Shown one piece after another: positions 22,950 through 34,916 of a DNA stretch of 64,000 nucleotides. Both the position numbers and the translations under genes were made by a program. Origin of the DNA: Isoetes taiwanensis (lineage: Eukaryota; Streptophyta; Lycopodiopsida; Isoetales; Isoetaceae); contig JAJEKV010000036.1 in the NCBI GenBank assembly GCA_021234155.1, positions 816,777 to 880,776 of the forward strand. Direction: 5' to 3'. Numbering within the stretch: the first letter of the stretch is position 1; each line of letters opens with the position of its first letter. The notes under the pieces are model-generated. The model saw nothing but the letters and a program-made list of their open reading frames with translations. It ran no database searches and was not told where the DNA came from.

Positions 22950-25180
22950 ACCTTTTAGTGAATAAGAGACTTTTTTTTTGTCTTAACCGGCGGATGGGCC
23001 ATTTTCCATTGAATAATGTCGATTAAGTTAACCCCTTCCTAATGTTTTTAAGCCTCCTAATTTTGCTTCCCGAATAGCAACCGGCTTTTACTGACTCTAA
23101 GTTACACTTGGCATACATGTCTTTCAAGCAGCAAAGAAATATATAGCAAAATTTGGATTTATATCTTCCAACTTCATATGTCGAAGACAGCTTCATGCTT
23201 GCATTCTATCACAAGCTTTGTGTATTGCAGGAGGCACAATTTGGTTGTACAAACGTAGCTGGAAGTCGTTTTTCGTTGTCAAGCTATTTAAGTCCAATCC
23301 TATGAATGTTAGGACAACAACCGCCTTACCCTCTTAGCCTTATAAATGTTTTCAATGCCGTCGTAGATCTAACAGTTCAGGTTGTTGGGCATGGAACTGA
23401 GGGCTGGAAAGTCATGTCCAGATAGCTAACCCTAAAGTCCTAAAAAGGTTGGAGGCGTTGGACTCGGAAAGCTATGGCGGACAACCCTACCTCAAGGATT
23501 CGGAGCATGATAGTGCATATATTATATCATTTCAACGTTAACACATATGACATGTTGTTATACTACCTTAAAAAGTCTTTTAAGATTAGTTGATGATCGT
23601 AAATCATTTAATACTTAGTTAAATGCAATGGAAATCCTCAATTCTCCTTATTAAATCAAGGAAACTAATGAACAGTTACATTTTTTCCTTCCATAGTGTA
23701 TGGTATGCGGTGACCATAAGCTTTTATAGGCAAAAACCTTGTGCCTATCATAATTTTATACCCTTTCCATAGAAAATGTGTTTTATTGGCTTTTGTAGGT
23801 AAGGAATGTTGCAGTCGAAGTAGCCACAAAGAGAAGTTGAAAGTGCCTCTTATCTTGTCTCTCCATTTATAGTCAGAATAGGAGATAGGTACATGGTTTA
23901 TATATGGCAGGATAATTGATTAAAAAAAATGGTAGTTTCATAAATTCTACTTCCAAACAGCATATGTAGTCATGCATGTATTTCGAAAACGTGCAAAAAC
24001 ATTGTTGGCAAGAAAAATAATGCCTTTAAATTCTTGAAATTTGTCTAAGTAAATGCATGACCATAGGATTCATGATTATGTACATGATTTTGATGTGCTC
24101 TCACAATTAGAAAGAGCTGTTTGTAAACTAATAATAAATCTTTAAGTTTCTTTATGATCATCCTAAATAATTCGGTAGGCATTTTTTTGCATGGTGGTTG
24201 CGAGTCTGACCTATGAAAAAATCCACTTGGTTTCTTACATATAATATTGTAAGCTGGTCTGAAGTGCCAATTGTAGATCTCTTGCTTAAAATCACCACTA
24301 TCATAGTCATAGTCAAAGACAAAACATAACTATTGGCAGTTAATAACTAAATATAACATGTGAATCTTTTAATCTTTTGTGATTTGCATGTATATGAATG
24401 ATATTGAACTCCTGCTCTTTCACACCGTCATAATAAACAACTAAAGCACTAATGCATAGAACATGATTTTCTTCTTCTTGATAAAACAAGTTACCAAGCT
24501 CATTGCAACAATGCACCTTTTTTTTTGGTAGCCGACACACAATCAACATTTTTAACTACACTATGTGTTGTTTTTGTGCAATTTTGAGCTATATCTTTGT
24601 TGTGATTGTGATACTTGCGATCCTTCAAGTTCTGCATCATCAAAAAATAAGCATGTTGGTCCTAGGCTTTGGTCAGGGTTGATGAAAGCTTGCTGCAGTA
24701 TATACAGTTTAGCAGCATTGCCCTTAGTAGCCCTTGCTATGTTGACCTAGCATCCATGGTGAGATGGCATTAAGGTCTTGTTGGTATTCTGTCAGATTGT
24801 CACACTCATTATTGCATTCTTTCTACATGCAAACACAAAACAACATTCCCCAAGAACCAAGTACTAGCAACATCACGTGTTCACATTTGAAGATGTATCA
24901 AGATATAAATACCACAACCACCAAAGCATTGAGTAACATTTTAGTCAAATTTCCACACTTTATTAACTACTTAATAAACAAAAAAAAAAAGAAAGCAAAC
25001 TACAAATCTATTCTATGTAGGAAGCATGCCTCAACAAGGAAGTACTACCCACTTGCATACATTGTGTATCGATAGCCTTTGACGACATTGCAAATGCCGA
25101 AGATCAAGCTCTTTATTTGTATTCTCCATCTGCCCAGAATCGCACTCTGAACTGTTGGGTGTCAAAACCCACAGACGCAA
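22950..25180. other. No recognisable gene
   Basis: AT-rich sequence with scattered short frames (under 105 codons), none with recognisable motifs or consistent splice structure. A-run at 24982-24992. Confidence 0.5.
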
Positions 25181-25185
25181 TGTAA

Positions 25186-25296
25186 AGTGGTTGGGGGCAG
25201 GGCCCAATCAAGCAATGTAGTGTGGTGTGTGGTCACATGTCCAGTTGGATGCTGCCTAGTGGTGTGACATTAAAATACTATCTATCTATCTATCTT
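25186..25296 (+). mobile_element. SINE 3' part with (CTAT)n tail
   Basis: Contains CAAGCAATGTAG and TGTGGTGTGTG, like the SINE at 28400-28445 (CAAAGCAATGTGGATGTGGT). It ends in CCTAGTGGTGTGACATTAAAATA followed by CTAT repeats. The end resembles the (TTCTA)n ends at 12880, 42790 and 53760, and GGCTAGTGGCATGATGTTAAAA near 43063. It is probably a second SINE subfamily with a microsatellite tail instead of a T tail. Confidence 0.6.
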
Positions 25297-25841
25297 TTGA
25301 AATTGTACAATAAATACACGAAATATAAGAAAGATAATCACTCAAGAAAGCACTAGACAACTTGAAATTTATTGTAAGAGTAACCACAAGACATTGGACT
25401 CTTTTGCAATGGACAAGAGCATGTTTCATAGTAAGAATTTTGATTTGAAACTGAATGACATGGGGGTAGCCATGAATATGTAGCAAAATAACAGGGGGTT
25501 TTTTTTGTATTTTTGTACGGGTTTTGCTATGGTTTTTATATGATTTGATGGGGGTATTCTCATGAGGCATACTAATCGAGTACTTCTAGAGTCGCCCCTG
25601 TATTTTTTTTCTTGAAATCCATATCTTCAATGGTTTACCCCTTTTTAGCGTGGGTTTTATTTTTATTTCCATGGTTTATTTAAAATTTATCCCCATTGTT
25701 TTGTATTTCTATGATTTATTTAGAAGTGGTGTGCATGCGGGGGCTCGAAATGTGTGCTACTTTAGGGTTAGTTTGAAGCCATTTAGGTATTTCCCCGGTT
25801 TTGCGGGCATAAAGCGGGGCGATCTTTGCAAAATTCGAGCA

Positions 25842-26178
25842 AATCCTTTGCCTATGATTCTTCTGCAGGGGTCGATTTCCATATCTCATATTTCGTCTTA
25901 TTTCCCGGCTTCTGCATTTCCAGCAGGGTCTTTGATTTGGGTCTATATTCAGATTATAAGGCCCTATTGTTCCGAAAAGGGCATATAGCCGATAGAAGAA
26001 CCAAGTCTTGGATGGTTTTACGCAAAAAGTATGAGATTCTTAAGCAAATCCTTTGCCTACGATTCCTCTGCAAGGGTCGATTTCTGCAAGCGATTCCAAC
26101 AAGGCATTTTCCATATCTCATATTTCGTCTTGTTTCCAGGCTTCTGCATTTCCAGCAGAAGGGTCTTTGATTTGGGTC
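25842..26178 (+). repeat. Imperfect direct duplication, ~140 bp of shared blocks
   Basis: AAATCCTTTGCCTATGATTC (25842) recurs near 26045 with two changes. CCATATCTCATATTTCGTCT and the following CTTCTGCATTTCCAGCAG (25880-25930) recur at 26111-26160. The second copy has about 26 extra bases. The duplicated block lies just upstream of the exon-like frame at 26217-26495. Confidence 0.75.
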
Positions 26179-26216
26179 TTTGATTTTGGCAGGAGCGATG
26201 CTGCCAAAATTCGAGT

Positions 26217-26495
26217 ATGCAGCAAGGAATTTCTTCCTCGGTTCGTGAAGACTTGGGCAGCCTCTCAACTATGCAAGGAATTATTTGGCAGACATTCTTG
26301 AGCCTTGCATTCAACGGGTATCGAGCAAACAAAAGCGGAAGGCGGGAGTGCAAGTTGGTTGTGGAAAACATAATTTCGAAAGCATCTGAAAGTCTTATAC
26401 CGCGCGATATGGCGGAAGGATATGGCCGGGATTTTTCCTCGACCCCTCCCCTTTACGCTTCTCTTCCTCTGGAAGCTCTCGGGTTCCAAAATCAG
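26217..26495 (+). other. Exon-like open frame ending at a GT donor
   Basis: An open frame of about 93 codons (MQQGISSS to GFQNQ) ends exactly at a good splice donor (CAG|GTAAGA at 26495/26496). A possible later exon at 26569-26763 encodes a hydrophobic stretch (TIGIVAAGVFLLIAACTF) that would be one membrane helix. I do not recognise either, and no start or end of a complete gene is visible. It could be a transduced exon inside an old transposon, or chance. Confidence 0.3.
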
Positions 26496-26769
26496 GTAAG
26501 ATACTATTTCTTTCTTTTCTTTTATTTATTGACATAATCTGACATAAAATGATCATTTTGTTCATCCCTTGCCACAAAATTTCAAAACTATTGGAATAGT
26601 TGCTGCTGGGGTTTTTCTGCTCATAGCAGCATGCACTTTCAAAAGCACAACAGATGGAAGGCTTGCAAATGTCCTAAGCCATATTTGTTCTTTTTTTACC
26701 AGGTTTGAAGCACGTATTTTATTCAACAGACATCTATTATCTACTATGATAAACACAAATTAATTACGT

Positions 26770-27480
26770 CCTACAAGGCCATGGCACAAAGGTCTTTAAT
26801 GAATTGCGATCAATGGCTTAATGCCACCGACACATGCATGATTTAGGATGACGAAAAAATTGTCCCAAGCTCACTTTGTCACCGAGATTTCGATTAATGT
26901 GTTGAGTTGCCAACATCTTCGTAGATGCCACACATCGATTGTTATTAGATTGTTAAAGAAAACCTAATAGCCGCAGATTGGTTTCACTTATGAATCGAAG
27001 CTTCCTTGGGTCTTATCTTTTTGGCCATTTCGGTTGGTGCATCTATTCTTTGGTTTTACGTTCGGGCATATCTTCAGCCATGAAGGTTTTTGATCTATAT
27101 CCATTACAATCCATTTCATTTGGATATGTTCTGAGAATTTAGCCTGCAATTTGTATGCATGCCATTTGTATGCATACCTATTTCTGGACATGTTTCTTCA
27201 ACTAAGATTTTCCTACATATTTATTATGTGTATTATCTGTTAGCTTGGTCTACATCCTTTTTGCAAAATTTGACGACTTAATGCAAGCCTTGTATTAGTT
27301 GTTAGCGATAGTTGAGGCATGTTTTTATTCCCTTTCAAAATATTTAGACTGAAATATTTAGGTTTCACATGATTTGTTTGCTCTTCAGTTGGAAACCACT
27401 CTTTTAGAGATATAGTCTGTAGGAGCACACTGTCTTAGGCACAAGAACCTATAGCGATGTACACAACAATCATAGACAAT
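26770..27480. other. No recognisable gene
   Basis: AT-rich, short frames only, no motif found. Just beyond it, 27487-27503 is a small perfect hairpin (TTGCCCC GAA GGGGCAA). Confidence 0.5.
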
Positions 27481-27520
27481 TTTCATTGCCCCGAAGGGGC
27501 AAAAAAATTTTTTAACCTAT

Positions 27521-27907
27521 AACACAAACCATTACATTACACGCATTAAAATTAAATTCCCCCTTAAACCCCCTTTTCTTTGGGTGCATATTCACACAGG
27601 GGGTGACGTAGGGCAGCGAGAGCCCTTTTAATTATGTATTGCATGTACAAAATCAACACCATATAGTATATTGCTTGAAATCTTATAGTATTTTGCAAAT
27701 CTTGTTATACAGTATCATAATTTCTATACATCCATACCCCACAAACGAGGAATTTTGTGTACGGTGTAGATTAAGGAATAAGGGGTGAATATGCCTATCC
27801 AACAGCTCTCGTTGCCCGGAGTCACCCCCCGTGTGAATATGCACCCAAACAAAAGGGGGTTTAAGGGGGAATTTAATTTTAATGCGTGTAATGTAATGGT
27901 TTGTGTT
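27521..27907. repeat. Inverted repeat with ~103-bp arms
   Basis: The left arm 27521-27623 (AACACAAACCATTACATTAC to GGGCAGCGAGAGC) and the right arm 27805-27907 (GCTCTCGTTGCCC to GTAATGTAATGGTTTGTGTT) are reverse complements with only a few mismatches, around a 181-bp spacer. No coding content. Typical of a small foldback/MITE-like element; the boundaries outside the arms show no clear target duplication. Confidence 0.9.
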
Positions 27908-28308
27908 GCAGTTCTCAATTGTTTCATACCACATATGACATTTTGTACATGATCCCACTACATGCGGATGGAGGTAGATGGAAGCAACCGTAATTGCCAT
28001 AAGAGGTAGAATTGTGTCGGTGTTGTCAGTTAGTCTCAAGAATGAACACCGTACACCTTTTGGGTGTCCTTTTTTTTTTTTATCATAAACCATTATTACA
28101 TTACCTCCATATTTCACAATTTCTAAACTTTTTTGTGCCCCTACTATGTATGATCTGGCTGCACAAAAATTTGGGACGTTGGGTTCTTGTCTTCAGTTGT
28201 TGAAATAGCAAGAGCAATGAGCTTATTTTCACAATCTGGTCTATTGTACTTTTTGACTTTTTAGTGTCATTATTAACTTATTAATGGAAAGATTTTTTTC
28301 CCTTCGAA

Positions 28309-28537
28309 CATGTCTTGGCATTTGGTCTAGTGGTAACATAATAGTCCCAAAAGAAAGATGTCTCGAGTTCGAGACCGCCGCGAGTCACATTCAGTATAAC
28401 GTGGTTGATAGCAAGACCCAACAAAGCAATGTGGATGTGGTGTGTGCGCCATGTGTTGAATGGGGTGTTGCCAATGCGGCATGACCTAAGAATTTCTTCT
28501 TATCCTTCTTGAAAACCTTTCAAGGCATGGGTTTTTT
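28309..28537 (+). mobile_element. tRNA-derived SINE with T tail, apparently full length
   Basis: Carries an internal Pol III promoter: A box TGGTCTAGTGG at 28323-28333 and B box GAGTTCGAGAC at 28365-28375, 42 nt apart as in tRNA genes. The body is followed by the 3' hairpin CTTGAAA-ACC-TTTCAAG (28508-28524) and a T run at 28531-28537. The same body and tail occur at 3515-3610 and 33421-33516. The 3' hairpin and tail also end LINE 3 at 53668-53706. Confidence 0.8.
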
Positions 28538-28759
28538 TGGGTTGCCCCTAGGGGGGCAAACCCTTGTGGGCTTTTGGCATATCCTAGGTATATGCTAGAA
28601 TATCCCTAGGATTATGCTGGTGACCTAAGAATTTCTTCTTATCCTTCTTGAAAACCTTTCAAGGCATGGGTTTTTTTGGGTTGCCCCTAGGGGGGCAAAC
28701 CCTTGTGGGCTTTTGGCATATCCTAGGTATATGCTAGAATATCCCTAGGATTATGCTGG
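28482..28759 (+). repeat. Exact 139-bp tandem duplication
   Basis: Units 28482-28620 and 28621-28759 are identical base for base. Each starts with the last ~56 bp of the SINE (from TGACCTAAG) and adds a hairpin, GGGTTGCCCCTAGGGGGG-CAAACCC, followed by TATCCTAGGTATATGCTAGA. Perfect identity implies a recent event or an assembly repeat. The SINE tail is thus present twice. Confidence 0.95.
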
Positions 28760-29286
28760 TGACTGCTAAAAACTTATGATTGGCTGTAAATGCTCGGTCA
28801 TTTCTGTTGGTGGGCAGCCGCTCTCGAAACCGGCTAACCGGAGAGGTCTCTTGCGCAGGTGGCAAGTATTTTGAGTGCTCCAGCTTCTCCCAGACAGAGA
28901 TCCTCATCCTCAGTGAAGCCTTCTCTGCAGATTTCTGCACGGCCGTCCCCTAACCCAAGTCTTCCCCTCGCCCTTCTCCCTATTCTTCCATTACACTAGC
29001 TTTGGACCTTATAGGGCACCAAAGTATGCTGCCAGCTCGAGTTTTTCCTGAATCCAGAGTTCCTGCGTCAAGAGTTGATCACTTCAATTGATGTGCCGTT
29101 TGTGCTTCTCATATAGTCTTCTTCAAAGTTCGATGCCCTGGTACATCTCTTCCTCTTTCGTTTCCAGAAATATGATAAAATCAGCCTGAATAGGCAGGCT
29201 AAATGCAAGACGGGTTTTTGTGTTGAACCAGAAACTAAATTACTATTTGTAATCTCTTTTCGAGGCTGAGCATTTGTTGGACTCAA

Positions 29287-29535
29287 AATGAAGGAAGATT
29301 TTGCGTCTGCTGCGGCTCCATCAGGTAGAGAGTCGTCATTTTTGAATTTCTACAGAGTGGCTGAAAATTATCAAGTAAGTGGCTGTTGACATTTCGAATT
29401 TGTCATTAGGATTAAAGACATGCACCCAAAATGAACGAAGATTTTGCATCTGCTGTGGCTCCATCAGATAGAGTCGTCATTTTTGAATTTCTACTGTGTG
29501 ACTGAAAATTATCTAGTAAGTGACTGTTGACATTT
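29287..29535 (+). repeat. Imperfect tandem copies of an RPL7-like exon segment
   Basis: ATGAAGGAAGATTTTGCGTC (29287) recurs as ATGAACGAAGATTTTGCATC (29431), and both run for about 105 bp into matching GACTGTTGACATTTC or GGCTGTTGACATTTC. In the minus-one frame each copy encodes KILRLLRLHQ or KILHLLWLHQ, like KILQLLRLRQ of ribosomal protein L7. Both copies have TGA just upstream, where L7 has Thr, so the lesion preceded the duplication. Confidence 0.75.
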
Positions 29536-30102
29536 CTTCCCCTGCTTCTACCTTCAGGTCTTTAAATGGAGTTTTCCTAAAGGTCTACAAGGCTACAATG
29601 ACAATGCTACAGATGATGGAACCCTATGTCACTTATGGGTAATGTGTACATTCTTATATTTAATGCAATCTGCATATTGAAATGGTTCTCCTGCAGCTAT
29701 CCAAATCTTAAAAGCGTGAAGGAGCGAATTTACAAACGTGGTTATGGAAAGGCTGACGGCCAGAGAGCTGCTCTTGTTGATAATTCTATTATTGAAGAGG
29801 TATTCAATATGTATTGTGCTAGTTGTTAAAGAATCTTTTCTGTTAGTTGTGAATTGCAAGTATCTTGGATTGATGGAAGCTTAGTTGTGCAGGCGCTTGG
29901 TAAATATGGCATTATTTGTATGGAGGATATTGCCCATGAGATTTCTACTGTTGCACCTGACTTCACAGAAGTAAGCAACTTTCTGTGGCCATTTAAGCTG
30001 AGCTCTCCCCTTAGTAGATCAAAGAAGAAAAGCCTTCGTGTTTATGATATTGGAGGTGTTGAAAATCAGGAGACAAGATTAATGATCTTATCAGCAAGAT
30101 GA
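29394..30102 (+). pseudogene. 60S ribosomal protein L7 (uL30)-like pseudogene
   Basis: Exon remnants in order. First is EFVIRIKDMHPK (29395-29430), broken by TGA, then KILHLLWLHQ. Next is 29558-29638, which after a one-base excess in AAA reads NGVFLKVYKATM and MEPYVTYG. Then 29697-29799 ([18 protein letters not shown]) and 29893-30102 (ALGKYGIICMEDIAHE, NFLWPFKLSSP, stop TGA). Splice sites are canonical (GT at 29639 and 29800, AG at 29695 and 29891) and phases match. L7 is a large-subunit protein that binds rRNA. The C-terminus is diverged from the usual EGGDAGNRE ending. The in-frame TGA, the frameshift and missing N-terminal exons make it a pseudogene; the last exon is duplicated at 1-180. 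Confidence 0.8.
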
Positions 30103-33100
30103 ATTAGTATTTTTGGTGCTAACCAAAGAGACTCCACCTATGCCGAAGGTGCAGAAACACAAGCATGCCCTGTGCTTCGTGATATTGCAATATGATTTTG
30201 CAATATAAACTGGATTTACAGATAGCCTTGTTTACATATGAAGTGGATTTACAGATGAATATATTGTCATCCTGTTTACCAGCCGATGTTCTAGGATTTC
30301 TCAATTTTCGGATTGAATTGCATGGTGCTGCTCAAATTTGCAAGATTTGTAGCTTGTACAAATTGCAATCTATTTATATTTGTTGCTTCTATTTGCATTT
30401 TTTTAATCATTGTATATCATGCGATGATGCAATATTGTGTACATTTTATTCTAACAGTGAGCCAAATTCATGGGCAGGAAGTAGCCAAAAGAATTCCAAG
30501 CGTTCTTATTAAACTCTGATCAACTGTATCAAGGGGGTCATAAACATCCACTCGTATGGACCTCACAAAACCTCTTTTCTGGGGTTGAACTTGATTTTCA
30601 AATTCTACCCGGTTGGGGAGAAGCAAGTGAACTTCATAGCAGGTTCCAGTTCAGCAGAAAGCTCAGTTGAACAGTGGGAATAGAAACTGTTTCGAGGTCT
30701 GGAAGACAGAAGAATGCATTTTGACTTTCAATGGCCAACATATGTCTGAACATATAATATCCTGATTTATTTAGTGACATTTTCAATAGGGTTGGTTTGG
30801 AAGACCCGAAGTGCCTCTTTGTCTTCCTTACCCCCCTCCCAATTAATACATCAAAGAATTGGAGATCTGTTAAAATGTGCGTATACCATGGTAAGTCTCA
30901 CTCAATGTGAAAACTATGTTTTTTGAGGTCGAATCTTGGTTAGGGAAACTATAAGCACAATCGGCAAGTCCCTTAGTCTCTTGCTGGATCTAAGGGTGAA
31001 TCCCCATTACACCATTCTTCTGAATTTCTGAGTTTGCTATGTCAGTCAAACCCAACCTCAATTCGAGCAACCATTCCTATTACAGATCCAAATTCTAAAA
31101 ATTGAAACCGAGGATGAAAACAAGAAGATAAAACAACTGCTAGATGACAAAGTCGGCAAACTAGAAGCCAAACCCGCATGGTTCAGATTTTCAGATGTTG
31201 CCTCCATCTATCTGAGGTTGCTGGTGCCATATAGCATCAACTTGGGCCCTAACCCAATCTACTAGCTACATACTTCCCCTCTGATTTCTACAGCAAGAAA
31301 ATATTGACTCCTACCTGAAAGGAAAATTTTCTCCTCTTCTAAACTGTGCTATGAATTCTGAAATCCCCATGGCACACTACAAGGTTTCACGAAAAGATCC
31401 CCAACCAAAGGTGGAAAGAAGAAAGGAAATTTTCCTCTTCTAAATTGTGCTATGAATTCAAAAATTCACATGGCAGGTTGTAGGGGTTTCCGAAAATTTT
31501 TCGAGCTAAAGATTGGATTCTTTCCACTTTGTATAGGGGAATGGCCCTCATGTTCCCAACCAAAGCTCAAATTCTTTCCACATTGTATAGGGGAATGGCC
31601 CACTGGACCATTTCCTTGCCAGGAAAAGGCCGAGAGGGCCTTTCCCCCAACGTAAAGTAGGGTAGAATTAGGTTGTTTTCATGTATATATATTACATAAA
31701 GTGGAGCAGAACCAGAACATAGACCAGAAAGCAGATTAACAACCAGAAGAACGTCGACCAGAAAGCATAGCAGCAACCGAGCGGAACATCGAACAGAAAG
31801 CAGAGCAGCAATCGAGCATAACATGAATAACTAGAGATACATGTGTCATTATCTGATTGGCTTAGACGGCCAAAAATAGCTTACTCGTACTTTACATATA
31901 AACAAGATGCTAATGCATCAATGGGTTGCCCATTGGGAGGTCTATTGATGGATTTAGAATCAGCAAAACCTCCTGCAAAATGGCATATTGAAGAAGACGC
32001 AAATACTTTGAAAGCACTTTTGGAGGAATATGCAATCCAACATATTTACATTGCTGCCATGCCTGTTATGGTAAGGAAGGCTGCCATTGATGCTTTAATA
32101 AGTCAAGCAAAATCATCTTCCAATAGCAATGAATTTCATACAAAACAAAATTGACATGCAAAACAATTGACAGTTCCTAAGTCCTTTTGCATCCTTCCTT
32201 TCCCCCGGCCCCCTTCCTTTTTTTCTATTTGGATTCTTCATACATTATTTTATATGTTTCTTAGGATCCGACAATTCCACTATCTATTTCACGTGGTTCT
32301 TTATTCACATGATGCAATAAATGTAAGTAGGCCTCACTTTCATGCATCCATCGTTTGCAAACTCCAAATTCTAGAATTCAAATCAAGCATTAACTACCTG
32401 AAACAAAACCATTAAAACAAATCATGCATAAACAAAATACCCATAATCATTACCTACACAACTTCATCAAGACCACACAACGCAACATACATTATCACTA
32501 GCAATTTGAGATAACTAAAAGATCAAACTATAATCTGCAAAGCATTTTAAGCATAGGTATGCTAAATGCAAAGCCCCGTCATGCAAACCCATCGAAATTT
32601 AGTGCACATATTATTAGTAAAACAAACTACACTCTAGTCATTTAAAGCATTACCAACATTGCCGGTCTTAAAAAGAAATCCTTACCCTCAAAAATCACAA
32701 CTGCAAATCGTGCAATTAAATTAGGTCATTTCCCTTATGATCATGCCCTCCTCGTTGGCCCCAATGACGTCAATTCATCCAGTCTAGATTTTATCTCCAC
32801 TTAAAAGTTAGCCTTCCTTCGTGTATATGGTTATAATGAAATGCAAATTTACGTCAACATGAAACCCATATTACATAGAATGCGATGGTAGCATAACTTA
32901 CCTATACTAACCTTACATAGACACAGGTAAATTGTAACACTCAATGAAGACAATGTACAGAATGTCACTTTCCTACAAACAAGGCTATTAATTGACATTC
33001 TTCGTTACGCCTATATAACTTCTGTATTAGAACAAACAACTACATACATCAACAACATCAACAACGTCAACAAAATGATCTCTATCCAAGGAACATCTTA

Positions 33101-33396
33101 TGCTCACTAGCATTTAACATCATATGCCGCTTTCAAGGAGTTCTCTCATTTCTATGCCAAGAAAACATGCGTTTCCATTCTCTCCTCTACTAGACTTGTC
33201 CTTATGCTTCTGCAATCCTTGTTTCATGACGAGGACCAAAGATTTCTTCAAGCCAATTTTCATAGTCTCATGGTAACAAGTATTCTATTGTTTTGAATTA
33301 GCAATTTTAATTGATTGTGAAAATATGACTTTGAAGTATGATTTAAGCCACTTCACCCTCGGCCCATGGAGGGCAACCCTCCGTGCGCAGCACCTT
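30103..33396. other. Copy B, no confident gene
   Basis: Counterpart of 181-3490. The longest plus frame is 31843-32154 (103 codons; the stretch AKWHIEEDANTLKALLEEYA looks helical and protein-like). It is broken in copy A and matches nothing I know. The region is otherwise AT-rich, with frames that are not preserved between copies. Confidence 0.5.
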
Positions 33397-33420
33397 GTTT
33401 ATCATAGAAGTAATGGATAT

Positions 33421-33516
33421 TTGTGCCCCATATGTTCAATAGGGTGTTGCAAATGTGGCATGACCTCAGAATTTCTTCTTATCCTTCTTGAAAACCTTTC
33501 AAGGCATGGGTTTTTT
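33421..33516 (+). mobile_element. 5'-truncated T-tailed SINE with 20-bp TSD (copy B)
   Basis: Same insertion as 3515-3610, with the identical 20-bp direct repeat at 33401-33420 and 33517-33536. Sharing the insertion and its target site shows that it predates the segmental duplication. The tail has the intact CTTGAAA-ACC-TTTCAAG hairpin. Confidence 0.85.
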
Positions 33517-34151
33517 ATCATAGAAGTAATGGATATACTAGCATTATAACGGATATACTAGCTTCATTATATGAGTTCTATAGCCAATTGACTTGAACAT
33601 TAAAATTTATTTTATTCTATTATATTCTTATACCATCCATTGTACATTATAAAGAATAGTTAAATGAAATCATATATGTGATTTGTGTTGAGTAATAATA
33701 ATGATGGAGACAATATCTATATTAAAATTGCAATAATGATTTTTGTAATATAAGAGCCCCAAATTCTTGTTTGCATATCTCAACATTATGTATATGTCAT
33801 TCATTATGGACTTTAACATGTTTAAGACGACTTCAAGCTTGGATCTTACTATAAATATTAAGCTTCGTAAGCTTTTCAAAGCCAAGATAGAGAGTTTAGT
33901 ATACAATTCATTCTAAGATACGATGGATTAGTCAACCAAGAAATCAAAAAGCTATTTTGTTGTAAGTACTATAACAATACGAAGTACGATAAAAAAAGGG
34001 CACTATGAAGAATACTAATAGTTTTGATATTACACAACTTTACAGCCATAATCCACAAGTAGTGGAAGGATAAGCAAATCATTAACTAGTACAACAAAAA
34101 GAAGCGATTTGATCAATGTCGAAATCATACCATCTGAAATTATATCTTACT

Positions 34152-34916
34152 CTATTCTATATGGTGGCAATGAGAAACTTGGGGAAAAATTCGTTGAACA
34201 TGGCCCCCAAATTGGTTTCCAAGACCAACTACTGTTGTAGCAACGGTACCAATCTTACCTTGACTTTCACAATGGACCTTCCGAACAAGACCTTCAAGAT
34301 TCTTAGCCTCCTCGCGAAGGGTAAGCTTATCAAAATTATCTATATCATTTTGATCACAAATATGTGACAAAAGCCTGAGAGCAGCACTGAGAGCATAATT
34401 CCAATCATTGTTTATAAAAGAATTATAAGAGGGATCATCATTTAGTAGCACCAGTAAGAACATCGTTAGTCCCATTCTACACTTAACATTGACAACATGA
34501 AGAATATGGCAATCCGGCATGTGGGCTATTCTAGAAATTCAATGCCCCAGATCTTGTGAAGTAGCGATTTTACGGGCATCAAGCAATAAATGACGTTGAT
34601 TATGCATGCAAAGGACAAGGAAATCATGAGATCCATCTTGACAATAAGAAAGGGAGGTAAGGACACTAGATTGAGGACTCCAGAAATTTTGTAATAGCTT
34701 TACCTCCTCACTAACATTACAATCTCCATGAGTTTTAGTAGCTGCAATTGCAATGGCAAATGAGGCCGATGCTGAAATACCTATCCCAGTGGCCATAGCA
34801 AGAGGTTTTCCTGTAGATACTCCTATGGCCATAGCAAGAGGTTTTCCTGTAGATACTCCGATGGTTAGAGCTTTGCTAGCAGACACTCCCATTGCTTGCA
34901 AGAGCTGCACCTTCAA
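34152..34916 (-). pseudogene. Uncharacterised repeat-bearing ORF, split copy B
   Basis: Counterpart of the 254-codon ORF at 4245-5009. Two frames remain (34916-34539 and 34520-34152), separated by changes near 34452-34470 and 34535-34550 where copy A reads GTATCTTGTG and copy B CCAGATCTTGTG. The two 36-bp repeats (34792-34827 and 34828-34863) are intact. Here copy A is the open version, the reverse of the usual pattern in this duplication. Confidence 0.5.

Noticed and set aside
28482-28759. CRISPR-like direct repeats
   Set aside because: Two contiguous 139-bp units without spacers in plant nuclear DNA; a simple tandem duplication.
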